DNA of 64,000 bases from Pseudoalteromonas byunsanensis (GTDB lineage: Bacteria > Pseudomonadota > Gammaproteobacteria > Enterobacterales > Alteromonadaceae): NCBI RefSeq assembly GCF_001854475.1, contig NZ_MNAN01000034.1, positions 62,001 through 126,000 of the forward strand, written 5' to 3'. The notes under the pieces were generated by a model. That model was not told the origin of the DNA. It made no database searches and saw only the letters and a list, made by a program, of their open reading frames with translations. Numbering within the stretch: the first letter of the stretch is position 1; each line of letters begins with the position of its first letter. Positions 20,506-29,799 of the stretch are shown here, piece by piece. The translations under genes and the position numbers were made by a program.

Positions 20506-20737
20506 ACTTACACGAGAAACTCGCCTATTATTTATGCGATAAATAAAACATATAACAAGCATAAATACCATGTATACCTTATTTACCATTCCGTACTGGA
20601 ATAAGAAGGCATAAATTGTTATAAAACGCGCTTAAACTTTCAAGCGAACACACACCCTCCCTCTTTGTTTACTAAACTTCTCAGTAGTGCCCATTGGGTG
20701 TGGTGTATTATTTTTTTTTGATAAAGGAAAAACCAGA

Positions 20738-21745
20738 ATGGCTAAGCAAACCATTACCGTGATTAAAGGTGACGGCATAGGTCCAAGCATCATTGATTCA
20801 GCAATTGAGATCCTAAATGCAGCGGGTTGTGACTTTGACTATGAATATGTAGATGCAGGTCTAGCTGCGTTAGAAAAAACTGGAGAACTTCTGCCAAAAG
20901 AAACTCTAGATGTGATTGAAAAGAACAAGATCACACTAAAAGGTCCTCTAACAACTCCTGTCGGTGAAGGTTTCACTTCTATCAACGTGACGCTACGTAA
21001 ACACTTTGGTCTATATGCAAACGTACGTCCAGTTAAGTCTTTCGCTGGAACTAAAGCACGTTATGACGACATAGACATCATCACGGTGCGCGAAAACACT
21101 CAAGGCATGTACTCTGGCTTGGGTCAAGTTGTTTCTGAAGATGGTAATGAAGCAGAAGCAATGTCTAAAATCACTCGTGAAGGTGCAGAGAAAATCGTTA
21201 CATTTGCATATGAACTAGCTCGTCGCGAAGGCCGTAAAAAAGTAACAGCTGTACATAAAGCGAATATTCTAAAGTCAACTTCTGGCCTATTCCTTAAAGT
21301 TGCTCGTGAAGTGGGTGAACGCTATCCTGATATCGAATCAGCAGAGATGATTGTAGATGCAACTTGTATGAAGTTAGTGATGACTCCAGAAGAGTTCGAC
21401 GTAATTGTAACTACAAACCTTTTTGGTGACATTCTATCTGATCTTTGTGCTGGTCTTGTGGGTGGTCTTGGTATGGCACCAGGTGCAAACATTGGTGAAA
21501 ATGCTGCAATTTTCGAAGCTGTACACGGTAGTGCTCCTGATATCGCTGGTAAAAACCTAGCCAACCCAACATCTGTTATTCTAGCTTCAATTCAAATGCT
21601 TGAGTACTTAGAAATGGGTGAAACAGCTGATCGAATCAGAAATGCAGTAGCAGATGTGATTAAGTCTGGTGACCGTACAACACGTGATTTAGGCGGAAAC
21701 CACGGCACAACTGACTTCACACAAGCTGTGATTGAACGACTATAA
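20738..21745 (+). CDS. NAD-dependent isocitrate dehydrogenase (335 aa type)
   Basis: A TCA-cycle enzyme of the beta-decarboxylating dehydrogenase family. The short length and TVRENTQGMYSG identify the isocitrate group rather than isopropylmalate dehydrogenase. The coenzyme region reads HGSAPDIAGKNLANPTS: Asp-Ile where NADP-specific E. coli Icd has Lys-Tyr, which predicts NAD use. The start ATG 20738 follows AAAGGAAAA; a longer frame upstream adds 17 unconserved residues. The substrate call is by motif only. Confidence 0.85.
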   Translation: MAKQTITVIKGDGIGPSIIDSAIEILNAAGCDFDYEYVDAGLAALEKTGELLPKETLDVIEKNKITLKGPLTTPVGEGFTSINVTLRKHFGLYANVRPVKSFAGTKARYDDIDIITVRENTQGMYSGLGQVVSEDGNEAEAMSKITREGAEKIVTFAYELARREGRKKVTAVHKANILKSTSGLFLKVAREVGERYPDIESAEMIVDATCMKLVMTPEEFDVIVTTNLFGDILSDLCAGLVGGLGMAPGANIGENAAIFEAVHGSAPDIAGKNLANPTSVILASIQMLEYLEMGETADRIRNAVADVIKSGDRTTRDLGGNHGTTDFTQAVIERL

Positions 21746-21754
21746 TAGTCGGTT

Positions 21755-21780
21755 AGGGACTGAATGCTTCGGTCCCTTTC
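21755..21780 (+). terminator. Rho-independent terminator after isocitrate dehydrogenase
   Basis: AGGGAC (21755-21760) pairs with GTCCCT (21772-21777) and is followed by a pyrimidine-rich TTCTTCT run. It lies about 10 bp after the stop codon. Confidence 0.7.
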
Positions 21781-22028
21781 TTCTCACTTTTTATGCCACA
21801 GTGTTTTTATAAATCTGTTAGCACTTTTTTGAATAAACAAATCCAGTCAGCCAAAAAACTGCATAATAACTTCCAAAAAAAACCTAAACACCACAATAAA
21901 TACGCAGAATAATTCAAATTTATTTAAAAAATGCGTTTTTTATGCACATTCCAAGAACTCCCCTTGACATGAGTTGTAAAACAACATTTAATAACTTGCG
22001 TAAACAAACAAATAGAATTAACACCAAA

Positions 22029-22100
22029 ATGAAACGTATTTTATCTAACCTACATGTCCTAGTCCTGGTCTTAACCTTAAGTCCAGCGGGGCCGTGTTGA
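22029..22100 (+). CDS. ilv leader peptide, Leu/Val-rich
   Basis: A 23-codon frame starting MKRILSN contains LHVLVLVLTL, so six Leu and three Val codons cluster in the middle, and it ends 15 bp before a strong hairpin terminator upstream of ilvI. This is the layout of branched-chain attenuators such as those of ilvGMEDA and ilvBN. The regulatory signal should be charging of tRNA-Leu and tRNA-Val. It is too short for ordinary gene finders. Confidence 0.85.
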   Translation: MKRILSNLHVLVLVLTLSPAGPC

Positions 22101-22144
22101 GCAAATTTACGCTTTAACCCCGCAATTGCGGGGTTTTTTTTTGG
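22086..22144 (+). promoter_or_regulatory. ilvIH attenuator
   Basis: A perfect 20-nt palindrome, AACCCCGCAATTGCGGGGTT (22116-22135), followed by nine T residues, forms the terminator. GCGGGG at 22086-22091, inside the leader peptide, can pair with CCCCGC at 22118-22123 as an alternative to the terminator stem. With the Leu/Val-rich leader this makes a ribosome-mediated switch. Pairing was judged by eye. Confidence 0.85.
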
Positions 22145-22183
22145 GAAATTATCAACAGTTACAGCAAAAACTGAGGAATGAGG

Positions 22184-23908
22184 ATGAAAACAGAGCAATA
22201 CAATGGCTCCGAGCTCGTTGTAAAAGCACTCGCAGCACTTAAGGTTGAATATATATTTGGGTACCCTGGTGGCTCGGTTTTGGACTTGTACGATGCACTA
22301 TTTCAACAAAGTGAAATAGAACATATTTTAGTACGCCATGAACAGGCCGCTACACATATGGCTGATGGTTATGCCAGAGCGACAGGTCGAGTTGGTGTTG
22401 TGCTGGCAACCTCGGGCCCAGGAGCTACCAACTGCGTAACTGGTATTGCCACCGCTTACATGGACTCTATTCCTATGGTGGTTTTATCAGGTCAGGTGCC
22501 CTCCAACCTGATAGGTGATGACGCGTTTCAAGAAACTGATATTGTAGGGTGCTCAAGACCTATTGTTAAACATAGCTTTAATTGTCGTGATGCCGAGCAA
22601 ATCCCTACGGTATTAGCGAAAGCTTTTTATCTTGCCAGCACTGGGCGTCCGGGTCCTGTTGTTGTAGAGCTTCCCAAAGATATTCTTAATCCGTTACAAA
22701 AATTTGATTACACGATGCCACAAAGTATCGAAATGCGTACTTATAACCCAAGCGTTAAAGGACATTCTAAACAAATCAAAAAAGCTGTAGAGGCTATTTT
22801 AGGCGCTAAGCGATTAGTCATTTACTCAGGTGGAGGCATTGTATTATCAAATACCTCTGAGCAGCTAACCGAGCTGGTTGAGACACTTAACGCACCTATT
22901 ACCAACACATTGATGGGATTAGGCGGAATTAGTGGTACGCATCCAAACTTCATCGGTATGCTTGGCATGCATGGTAACCTTGAGGCAAACAAAGCAATGG
23001 CTAATGCCGATGTTATCCTAGCACTGGGCGCGCGCTTCGATGACCGCGTTACAAACAACGTTAAGAAGTTCTGCCCAGAAGCGACCATAGTACACGTAGA
23101 CGTAGACCCTACATCAATCTCTAAGACGATAAAAGCTCATATACCTGTAGTTGGTTGTTTGGCATCCGTATTAGAGCAGTTACAAAGCGCAATCGAAAAA
23201 AGCCCAAGTCGCATCGATCGCAGTGCTCAAGAACAGTGGTGGCAACAAATCACCCAATGGCGTGAACAAAAATGCTTGTCTTATGACCTAGGCGTTGATG
23301 TTATCAAGCCGCAAACGGTAATTGAAAAGGTCTATCAGATCACTCAAGGTGATGCGTATGTGAGTTCAGATGTAGGACAGCATCAAATGTTTGCCGCTCA
23401 GTACTACCCTTTCAAGAAGCCGCGTCAATGGATCAACTCAGGTGGCCTAGGCACCATGGGCTTTGGGCTCCCTGCAGCCATGGGGGTTAAATTAGCTTTT
23501 CCAGATCAGCATGTGGTTTGTGTAACCGGGGACGGTTCAATCCAGATGAATATCCAAGAGCTATCCACCTGCTTACAGTATGGTCTTGCAGTAAAAATCG
23601 TGTCTTTGAACAACCGCTCTTTGGGTATGGTGAGACAGTGGCAAGATATGATGTATGGCGGCCGACATTCAAGCTCTTATATGGAATCATTGCCTGATTT
23701 TGTCGCTCTTGCACAAAGCTATGGTCATATTGGGATTCGAGTTGACCACCCAAGTGAGTTAGATGGTGCGCTAGAAAAAGCTTTTGCTATTACTGATAGG
23801 CTAGTGTTTTTAGATATCCGAGTTGATGAAAAAGAGCACGTATATCCAATGCAAATTAAACTAGGTGCCGTTGATGAGATGTGGCTTAAAAAGGGAGTAA
23901 AAGCATAA
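22184..23908 (+). CDS. ilvI: Acetolactate synthase, large subunit (IlvI type)
   Basis: A ThDP-dependent enzyme that condenses pyruvate with pyruvate or 2-ketobutyrate in valine, leucine and isoleucine synthesis. The 574-aa length equals E. coli IlvI. Visible motifs are [13 protein letters not shown], the active-site glutamate in [18 protein letters not shown], and the ThDP-binding [15 protein letters not shown]...[15 protein letters not shown] 22184 was chosen because GAGGA lies six bases upstream; ATG 22178 is too close to it. ilvH overlaps by one base. Confidence 0.96.
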   Translation: MKTEQYNGSELVVKALAALKVEYIFGYPGGSVLDLYDALFQQSEIEHILVRHEQAATHMADGYARATGRVGVVLATSGPGATNCVTGIATAYMDSIPMVVLSGQVPSNLIGDDAFQETDIVGCSRPIVKHSFNCRDAEQIPTVLAKAFYLASTGRPGPVVVELPKDILNPLQKFDYTMPQSIEMRTYNPSVKGHSKQIKKAVEAILGAKRLVIYSGGGIVLSNTSEQLTELVETLNAPITNTLMGLGGISGTHPNFIGMLGMHGNLEANKAMANADVILALGARFDDRVTNNVKKFCPEATIVHVDVDPTSISKTIKAHIPVVGCLASVLEQLQSAIEKSPSRIDRSAQEQWWQQITQWREQKCLSYDLGVDVIKPQTVIEKVYQITQGDAYVSSDVGQHQMFAAQYYPFKKPRQWINSGGLGTMGFGLPAAMGVKLAFPDQHVVCVTGDGSIQMNIQELSTCLQYGLAVKIVSLNNRSLGMVRQWQDMMYGGRHSSSYMESLPDFVALAQSYGHIGIRVDHPSELDGALEKAFAITDRLVFLDIRVDEKEHVYPMQIKLGAVDEMWLKKGVKA

Positions 23909-24405
23909 TGCGCAGAATACTAAGTATCTTATTAGAAAACGAGCCAGGGTCTTTATCTCGCATCGTGGGGCTATTTTCGCAGCGTGCTTATAATATAGAC
24001 AGCCTAACCGTTGGCACCACGGCTGATCAAACATTGTCAAGGATCACCATAACCACTCATGGCGATGACAGAGTTGTAGAACAAATTACTAAACAAGTTA
24101 ACAAACTTGTAGATGTACTAAAAATAATTGATTTAACCGAAGTTCCACATATCGAGCGAGAACTGTTGTTAGTGAAAGTGTTTGCCAAAGATGAAGCAAC
24201 ACGAGCAGCGGTTACACGCATCGCAGACGTGTTCCAAGGCTCAATCATAGACATGGGCAAGCAAAGCTATACTTTACAACTATTAAGCAACGCAGAGCGG
24301 CTAGAGTCATTTTTAGACATGCTGCGTCATGAGAGCGACATTATTGAATTAGTTCGTTCTGGCGCTGTAGGTATTGGGCGTGGCGACAAAGCGCTCAAAG
24401 GCTAG
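23908..24405 (+). CDS. ilvH: Acetolactate synthase, regulatory subunit IlvH
   Basis: A 165-aa small subunit with an N-terminal ACT domain (about 4-78; ILSILLENEPGSLSRIVGLF) and the usual C-terminal half that contacts the large subunit. It confers valine feedback inhibition. The start overlaps the ilvI stop (TAATG), as expected for equimolar subunits. A terminator follows 5 bp after the stop. Confidence 0.96.
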   Translation: MRRILSILLENEPGSLSRIVGLFSQRAYNIDSLTVGTTADQTLSRITITTHGDDRVVEQITKQVNKLVDVLKIIDLTEVPHIERELLLVKVFAKDEATRAAVTRIADVFQGSIIDMGKQSYTLQLLSNAERLESFLDMLRHESDIIELVRSGAVGIGRGDKALKG

Positions 24406-24410
24406 ATAAA

Positions 24411-24442
24411 AACAAAGGGACCATTAGGTCCCTTTGTTATTT
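24411..24442. terminator. Bidirectional terminator between ilvH and hupB
   Basis: AACAAAGGGACC (24411-24422) and GGTCCCTTTGTT (24427-24438) form a perfect 12-bp stem around ATTA. A T-rich tract follows on the plus strand and an A-rich tract precedes it, so it can stop both the ilv operon and hupB. Confidence 0.9.
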
Positions 24443-24457
24443 TAATTTTTAACCTTA

Positions 24458-24733
24458 TTAAGGGTTAACTTGGTCTTTTAGACCTTTACCGGCTTTGAAG
24501 CTTGGAATATTTGCCGCTGCGATTTGGATTTCAGCACCTGTTTGTGGGTTACGGCCAGTACGTGCCGCACGCTCTTTCACTGAGAATGTACCAAAACCAA
24601 CCAGTGCAACTGAATCACCTTCTTTTAAAGAATTGGTTACGGCACCAGTAAATGCTTCTAACGCACGCGCCGCCGCTGCTTTAGAAATTTCAGCGTCTGC
24701 TGCCATCTTTTCAACTAGTTGAGCTTTATTCAT
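24458..24733 (-). CDS. hupB: DNA-binding protein HU
   Basis: A 91-aa histone-like nucleoid protein. It starts [11 protein letters not shown] and has the family signature [21 protein letters not shown] (around residues 46-66) at the DNA-binding arm. ATG 24733 is preceded by AGGAA, while the longer frame from 24751 adds six residues not seen in the family. Whether it is the alpha or beta type is not clear from sequence alone. Confidence 0.93.
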   Translation of the reverse strand: MNKAQLVEKMAADAEISKAAAARALEAFTGAVTNSLKEGDSVALVGFGTFSVKERAARTGRNPQTGAEIQIAAANIPSFKAGKGLKDQVNP

Positions 24734-24944
24734 TATTAGATTCCTATTCATTGAACATTTTGCCTAAGCAAAACCTATGTTTATGCATTTTAGTCAGATG
24801 TGCAACCATTTCCTGAAAAATTTAACTAAAAAATGTTAAAGCCCAGCAATGGCGCGCTGTCATAGCGCATTTAGCACTAATCTCACCAAACTTTTACAAA
24901 CTAGCAAGCGCAATCAAATTACGCAATACCTTATGCGTGATAAA

Positions 24945-25454
24945 TTAGCTTTTCGCAAATAACCAATCATAAATGATGATTATAAATAAGGTACAAACAA
25001 GCCAAAGTGAGCCAAACGCTGGGTAAAACTGATGCAAAGGTACACCAATCTCGAACACCCCAAAGTTACTGGCAAAAATATAACTTAAAGGAGCCAAGCC
25101 TCCCAAAATCAAAGCACCAAGTTTCCAAGGTAATGTCAAAAGGGCTTTTAATGAGCTATCAAATGTAAAGATCAGCGCAATCCAAAGTAGCACAAGCCAC
25201 AGCGGAAGCATTTGATGTGGATGTATTATCAGGCCCAAATAAATTGCAACCGCCTCTAAAGCTATACCTAAAGGTAAGCAGAGCAACAACAAGTAAACTT
25301 GCCTAATTCTATTAGAGAGCGTTAGGAACAATAAAAAACAGCCGACTAACATCAACAATAATGCTTGTTGTTGGTAAAAAAATGCCAAAAACCAACACGC
25401 CTGAAAAAGCAAAAAATTAGTAATCAAGCGTGCTAAGGCACTGTGACGAAACAT
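24945..25454 (-). CDS. DUF2878 family membrane protein
   Basis: A 169-aa highly hydrophobic protein with about five transmembrane helices that matches DUF2878. ATG 25454 overlaps the end of cfa by 38 bp and has AAGGAAA upstream; a longer frame from 25616 reads backwards through cfa sequence and is rejected. It is the last gene of the ECF/ChrR operon, and this family commonly sits next to cfa in marine gammaproteobacteria. The biochemical role is unknown. Confidence 0.75.
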   Translation of the reverse strand: MFRHSALARLITNFLLFQACWFLAFFYQQQALLLMLVGCFLLFLTLSNRIRQVYLLLLCLPLGIALEAVAIYLGLIIHPHQMLPLWLVLLWIALIFTFDSSLKALLTLPWKLGALILGGLAPLSYIFASNFGVFEIGVPLHQFYPAFGSLWLVCTLFIIIIYDWLFAKS

Positions 25455-26679
25455 AATTAGGTTTCCTTGCAACAAGATGCACGGTACTCGTTGCACGCTG
25501 TTTAAATGCGCCTTCGCAATAGCAAAGATAAAACTCCCACAAGCGATAAAAGCGCTGGTCAAATTTGCTGTGATCAAGTGTTGGCCAAGCATGCTTAAAG
25601 CGAGTATACCAATCATTCAAGGTGCGAGCGTAGTGCAAGCCTATATCGCTGATACTATGGACCACCATATTCGTATTGGTGCATATTTGCTTGTTCAGCT
25701 CGGTTATAGACACTAAGCAACCACCAGGGAAGATATATTGCTGAATAAAGTCGGATTGTTTTAGATAATGCTGATATCTCTGACAGGCGATTGTGATCGC
25801 TTGAATTAACATTGCGCCATCATCTTTGAGTAACGAGTTACACTTAGCAAAAAAGCCTGATAAATACTCATGCCCCACCGCTTCAATCATTTCAATAGAG
25901 ACGAGCTTATCAAAACACCCCTCTAAATCTCGGTAGTCTTTCTTAAGTAAAGTAATTTTATCTTGCAACCCAAGCTCTTTAATTTTTTCTTCTACATAAG
26001 CAAATTGCTCTTCAGAAATGGTAGTTGTCGTAACATGACAGCCGTATTTTTGTGCCGCAAAAATAGCAAAAGCGCCCCACCCTGTGCCTATTTCTATCAC
26101 ATGCTCTCCAGGTTTGAGGTCGAGCTGTTTGCATATAGTTTCTAGCTTGTTTTGCTGAGCCTGACCTAGTGTACTTGTTTTACTAGGATAGACAGCACTA
26201 GAGTAGAGCATTTCTTCGCTTAGGAAAGAACGATATAGCTCGTTTCCTAAATCGTAATGAGCGACAATATTCTTTTTCGAGCCTTGTTTAGAGTTTTTAT
26301 TGCGAAGATGGCGTAGGTTATTAGCAAAGCCAGTTATGAATGCAAATTTTTTCTCAAAAGCATCCAGCTGTGCCTGATTTTGAGCGAAGATCTCTATCAA
26401 AGTTGTTAAGTTAGAACAGCGCCAATAACCTTCAATGTATGCTTCTGCAGCTCCTACACTGCCCCCCAACGCGAACAGTTTAAACATTGCTGGGTCGACA
26501 ATAGTAACTGTACACTGAAGCTCGCTACTTGCATTTCCAAACTCGTAAACCTGTTCTCCCAGCATCACCTTCAAATGACCAGTTTGAATACTGTCAAATG
26601 CATAAAAAACCAGTTTGCGATAGACTTTCTCTATCCAGGAAAGGGAAATTTGTCTTTGAATTACTGTAGTATTTTCCAT
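25417..26679 (-). CDS. cfa: Cyclopropane-fatty-acyl-phospholipid synthase (Cfa family)
   Basis: A SAM-dependent methyltransferase of about 420 aa that makes cyclopropane or methyl-branched fatty acids in membrane lipids. The family segment HYDLGNELYRSFLSEEMLYSS and the SAM motif VIEIGTGWGAFAIFAA are clear, as is the C-terminal LHYARTLNDWYTRF. ATG 26679 lies one base after the DUF1365 stop; the longer frame from 26703 is rejected. In Rhodobacter and Caulobacter, ECF/ChrR regulons include a cfa homologue, which fits the operon context. Confidence 0.9.
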   Translation of the reverse strand: MENTTVIQRQISLSWIEKVYRKLVFYAFDSIQTGHLKVMLGEQVYEFGNASSELQCTVTIVDPAMFKLFALGGSVGAAEAYIEGYWRCSNLTTLIEIFAQNQAQLDAFEKKFAFITGFANNLRHLRNKNSKQGSKKNIVAHYDLGNELYRSFLSEEMLYSSAVYPSKTSTLGQAQQNKLETICKQLDLKPGEHVIEIGTGWGAFAIFAAQKYGCHVTTTTISEEQFAYVEEKIKELGLQDKITLLKKDYRDLEGCFDKLVSIEMIEAVGHEYLSGFFAKCNSLLKDDGAMLIQAITIACQRYQHYLKQSDFIQQYIFPGGCLVSITELNKQICTNTNMVVHSISDIGLHYARTLNDWYTRFKHAWPTLDHSKFDQRFYRLWEFYLCYCEGAFKQRATSTVHLVARKPNYVSSQCLSTLDY

Positions 26680-26680
26680 T

Positions 26681-27415
26681 TTAACGTCCCGGGTGGCCCA
26701 CAAAAGGCACTTTTTTTAGAATCAACTTTAAAGCTTGCCAATAAATACTTTTTAAAATCGACAATGACATCACGGGAAAACGATGTAGCAACGCTGTTAT
26801 ATTTTCTCGTACCAGTGTTTGCTTCTTTAATCGCAAGGTAGCTTCAAAAAGTAGCTGCTGTTCTCGCTTGTTTTCTATGTGTATCAATGTCCTATCATTT
26901 TGAATTTTTACATTCCAATGATAGTTCATGTTTAAATCCATAAAAGGAGATACGTGAAAAGCTTTCTTAAAGTTCACCTTTTGATTTAATTTGACCACAT
27001 AACAATGTCGCTCATTCCATGGCGTATTGCTTACCTCTGCCAACATGTGAGTAAATTCACCTTGAGGGCCTACAAAAAAGAAAAAATTCACCGGACTAAA
27101 GTACACACCTAAACATCGCAATTGGCAAAGCAGCATGACCTTGTCATAACTGCCGTCCTTGCCAAGCGAAATACTGGCTTTTTGGGCTCGCTCTTTCAGT
27201 GAACCTGAGTATGCAGTTAAATAATCACCTTCGTTGAACTTCAATAATTTCAAACCAGATGTACCAAACAATGGATGAATGTCATTTAGCAGCTCAACTT
27301 CATCCAAGTCTATCCAAGCCATGTATAGCGGATAGTTAAATTGATGCTCTACTGGAGTGTGCCTTTTGTGTTTAACATCGCCAATAAACAGGCCACTGTT
27401 TAAGCCTTGTTTCAA
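26681..27415 (-). CDS. DUF1365 family protein
   Basis: A 244-aa soluble protein matching DUF1365: [22 protein letters not shown] at the N-terminus (with the family's His/Arg-rich K-HxRH...F pattern), SPVNFFFF, and [12 protein letters not shown] later. These genes almost always sit between a flavin amine-oxidase-like gene and a cfa homologue, and the trio is probably used for fatty-acid or membrane-lipid modification. The start overlaps the stop of the flavin gene by four bases. Confidence 0.88.
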   Translation of the reverse strand: MKQGLNSGLFIGDVKHKRHTPVEHQFNYPLYMAWIDLDEVELLNDIHPLFGTSGLKLLKFNEGDYLTAYSGSLKERAQKASISLGKDGSYDKVMLLCQLRCLGVYFSPVNFFFFVGPQGEFTHMLAEVSNTPWNERHCYVVKLNQKVNFKKAFHVSPFMDLNMNYHWNVKIQNDRTLIHIENKREQQLLFEATLRLKKQTLVRENITALLHRFPVMSLSILKSIYWQALKLILKKVPFVGHPGR

Positions 27416-28665
27416 AATTCAACACCCAATTGTTTTGCAACATCAATAGCACTACGTACACCATCTTCATGGAAACCATTGAACCAATACGCTCCGCAAA
27501 AGTAGCTGTGTCGTTTACCATCTATCTGTGGCTTACGCTTTTGCGCTGCGATGCTCTTTTGATTGAATACGGGGTGATGATAAGTAAAACGCCTTAGCAC
27601 CTTCGACTCATCAATTCCTTCATCATAATTGAGCGTAACGCAAAACGGTTTTGGGCTTGTGATTGATTGTAAGATATTCATTTGATAAGTGACTACAGCA
27701 GCCCTATCAGTCTGCTGATCTAGCAAATAATTCCAACTCGCCCAGGCTGCATTTTTGACCGGGAGTAATTTTCGGTCTGTATGTAGGACCACTGAATTTT
27801 CTGTGTATGGAATAGCCCCCAACACCGATAACTCGTCTTCACTGGCATCCCCCAACAGAGCCAATACTTGGTCTGAATGACAAGCAAACACAACTTTATC
27901 GAATTGATGAAGCTCCCCAGTGCGAAGTTTTATGTCCACTCCAGCATCATGTCGTGTTACTGAGCTAATATCAGCATTAAGATAGATTTTATCTTTAAAG
28001 TCAGCTACTAGCGGTGCTATATATTCACGAGAACCGCCAGGGATAACATACCACTGGGGACGATTAGTGATATCCAATAACCCATGGTTATAGAAAAATT
28101 TAACAAAAAATTCTACTTCAAACTGTGCCATTTCTTTGATGCTAGTTGACCAAATAGCGGCTCCCATAGGTAAAATATAATGAAGTTGAAAGAAATCATT
28201 AAACCTGTTTAATTTCAACAACTCACCTAAGGTACTAAAACGGCTATAGTCTGCGCTTTTGTGAATGTCCTTGCAAAGCTTGTTAAATCGCACGATGTCA
28301 TACAGTAAACGCCAAAACTTAGGGCGCAAAACATTACGCTTTTGTGCGAACAACGTCGAAAATGTGTGACCATTGTACTCAAAACCAGTTTGGGTATTTC
28401 TCACACTAAAGCTCATTTGAGTTGGCTGACGCTCGATATTCAGTTGAGCAAGCAGCTTTTCGAAGTTTGGATAGGTTCGGTCATTAAAAACTATGAACCC
28501 CGTATCTACAGCGTAACTTTTGCCTTCAAGCTCTACATCTACAGTAGCTGTATGCCCACCAATGTAGTCATTTTTCTCAAACACGGTTACATCATACTGC
28601 TTCCTTAGCAAATAAGCCGCCGTCATACCTGAAATTCCTGAGCCGATCACTGCTATCTTTTTCAA
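27412..28665 (-). CDS. FAD-dependent amine-oxidase-like oxidoreductase
   Basis: A protein of about 417 aa with an N-terminal Rossmann FAD motif [18 protein letters not shown] and the following [10 protein letters not shown]. This fits the flavin oxidoreductase usually paired with DUF1365 and Cfa. I favour the TTG at 28665, which overlaps the SDR stop (TTGA) and has AAGGA eight bases upstream, over the ATG at 28695 that adds ten residues to a family beginning at KKIAVIG. The substrate is unknown but is probably lipid-related. Confidence 0.85.
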   Translation of the reverse strand: MKKIAVIGSGISGMTAAYLLRKQYDVTVFEKNDYIGGHTATVDVELEGKSYAVDTGFIVFNDRTYPNFEKLLAQLNIERQPTQMSFSVRNTQTGFEYNGHTFSTLFAQKRNVLRPKFWRLLYDIVRFNKLCKDIHKSADYSRFSTLGELLKLNRFNDFFQLHYILPMGAAIWSTSIKEMAQFEVEFFVKFFYNHGLLDITNRPQWYVIPGGSREYIAPLVADFKDKIYLNADISSVTRHDAGVDIKLRTGELHQFDKVVFACHSDQVLALLGDASEDELSVLGAIPYTENSVVLHTDRKLLPVKNAAWASWNYLLDQQTDRAAVVTYQMNILQSITSPKPFCVTLNYDEGIDESKVLRRFTYHHPVFNQKSIAAQKRKPQIDGKRHSYFCGAYWFNGFHEDGVRSAIDVAKQLGVEF

Positions 28666-29372
28666 CGTTTTATTCCTTTCGATAAAAACAGCCATAAGTT
28701 AATAGGTAAAAGCTGTAACAGTTTGAGTATAAGAGTAAACTTTTTTGGAAAATGAATATCTTTGTGTCGCTTACTAATGCCATGTGTGATTGCTTTGGTC
28801 GCTTGCTCTACAGAAACCGACATCGGCATAGGAAAATCATTTTTTGCTGTTAGAGGTGTTTCAACGAACCCTGGATGAACCACACTTACATCGATATCTT
28901 CTAAGTCTATAGCAAGTGACTGGGCTAAATAACTCGCCGCCGCTTTAGAAGCTCCATAGGCTTGAGCCCTTGGAAGTGGCACAAACGCAGCACTGGAGCT
29001 GACTATGACTAGCTGGCCACCTGACACCACTTTGGGCAATAACACCTCAAGACAGTAACCAAGTGACAACAGATTGACTTCTATCACCCGTTTAAACAAG
29101 GCACCGTCGAAATGCTTGGCATCGTCTATATATTCACAACTTCCTGCGTTGAGGATGAGTATGTCAAGGTCTTCAACGGCCTCACAAGCAGATGCGATGG
29201 ATTCGGGCTTTGTAACATCGAGTTTAAGAGCAATAATGTTTTCATCTTTAGCAAGCTGACCAAGCACCTTTTCATTACGTCCGCAGGCATAAACTAAGCT
29301 GTGCTTTGCATAATACTCGGCCAACCCTCTACCAATACCCGAAGTAGCTCCTGTGATAAGCACCCGTTTCAT
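28662..29372 (-). CDS. Short-chain dehydrogenase/reductase
   Basis: A 236-aa SDR with the classical GATSGIGRG nucleotide-binding motif (about 8-16), ILNAGS (about 75-80, standing for NNAG), and the catalytic YGASK (Tyr and Lys near 138 and 142) after SSSAA. The substrate is not recognisable. It starts one base inside the NTF2-like stop (TAATG) and ends at the TTG start of the flavin gene, so it is coupled on both sides. Confidence 0.9.
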   Translation of the reverse strand: MKRVLITGATSGIGRGLAEYYAKHSLVYACGRNEKVLGQLAKDENIIALKLDVTKPESIASACEAVEDLDILILNAGSCEYIDDAKHFDGALFKRVIEVNLLSLGYCLEVLLPKVVSGGQLVIVSSSAAFVPLPRAQAYGASKAAASYLAQSLAIDLEDIDVSVVHPGFVETPLTAKNDFPMPMSVSVEQATKAITHGISKRHKDIHFPKKFTLILKLLQLLPINLWLFLSKGIKR

Positions 29373-29797
29373 TAGTTTGTGACCCTGTTATCAATGACTT
29401 TAATCATCTGCTTTAAAATAGGAATTTGTCTGTAAAGCATCGCTGCCGAATCGAAATAATCTTGATGAAAAATCACCTTATCGTCACGAAACCGTAAGTG
29501 ACTATGACCTTTCACCCAAATGTCTTTCCCTTGATTCAATTGCTTATGGGCAAATCGCATATTCCAATACACGAATCCATTATCGTTTACATCAAATGTC
29601 TCTAATATTTGAAACTCTATTGAGCTGACGTTTGCGTACATGGCTGCGAAGTAATCTTCAAGCTTGCTTAACCCTTGCAGCTCATGAAGCGGATCTACAA
29701 AATGAATTTCATCGTGATATACCCGTTTCAGTGGTGACAAATTATCTTTATTCAGCTGATGGTACATATCTATAAAACGCTCAGTTACCGTATGCAT
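29372..29797 (-). CDS. NTF2-like (SnoaL-type) protein
   Basis: A 141-aa protein with the small cone-shaped NTF2 fold pattern: an N-terminal helix ERFIDMYHQL, then DEIHFVDPLHELQG, a central FAAMYANV helix, and C-terminal strands ending in HQDYFDS. It is probably a small-molecule-binding or isomerase-like protein acting with the neighbouring SDR; no reaction can be read. Genes of this type are regularly found next to photolyase in ECF/ChrR clusters. Confidence 0.78.
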   Translation of the reverse strand: MHTVTERFIDMYHQLNKDNLSPLKRVYHDEIHFVDPLHELQGLSKLEDYFAAMYANVSSIEFQILETFDVNDNGFVYWNMRFAHKQLNQGKDIWVKGHSHLRFRDDKVIFHQDYFDSAAMLYRQIPILKQMIKVIDNRVTN

Positions 29798-29799
29798 GT

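Noticed and set aside
25417..25616. Longer N-terminus for the DUF2878 gene
   Set aside because: The extra residues lie inside cfa; ATG 25454 has a good binding site and starts at the membrane segments.
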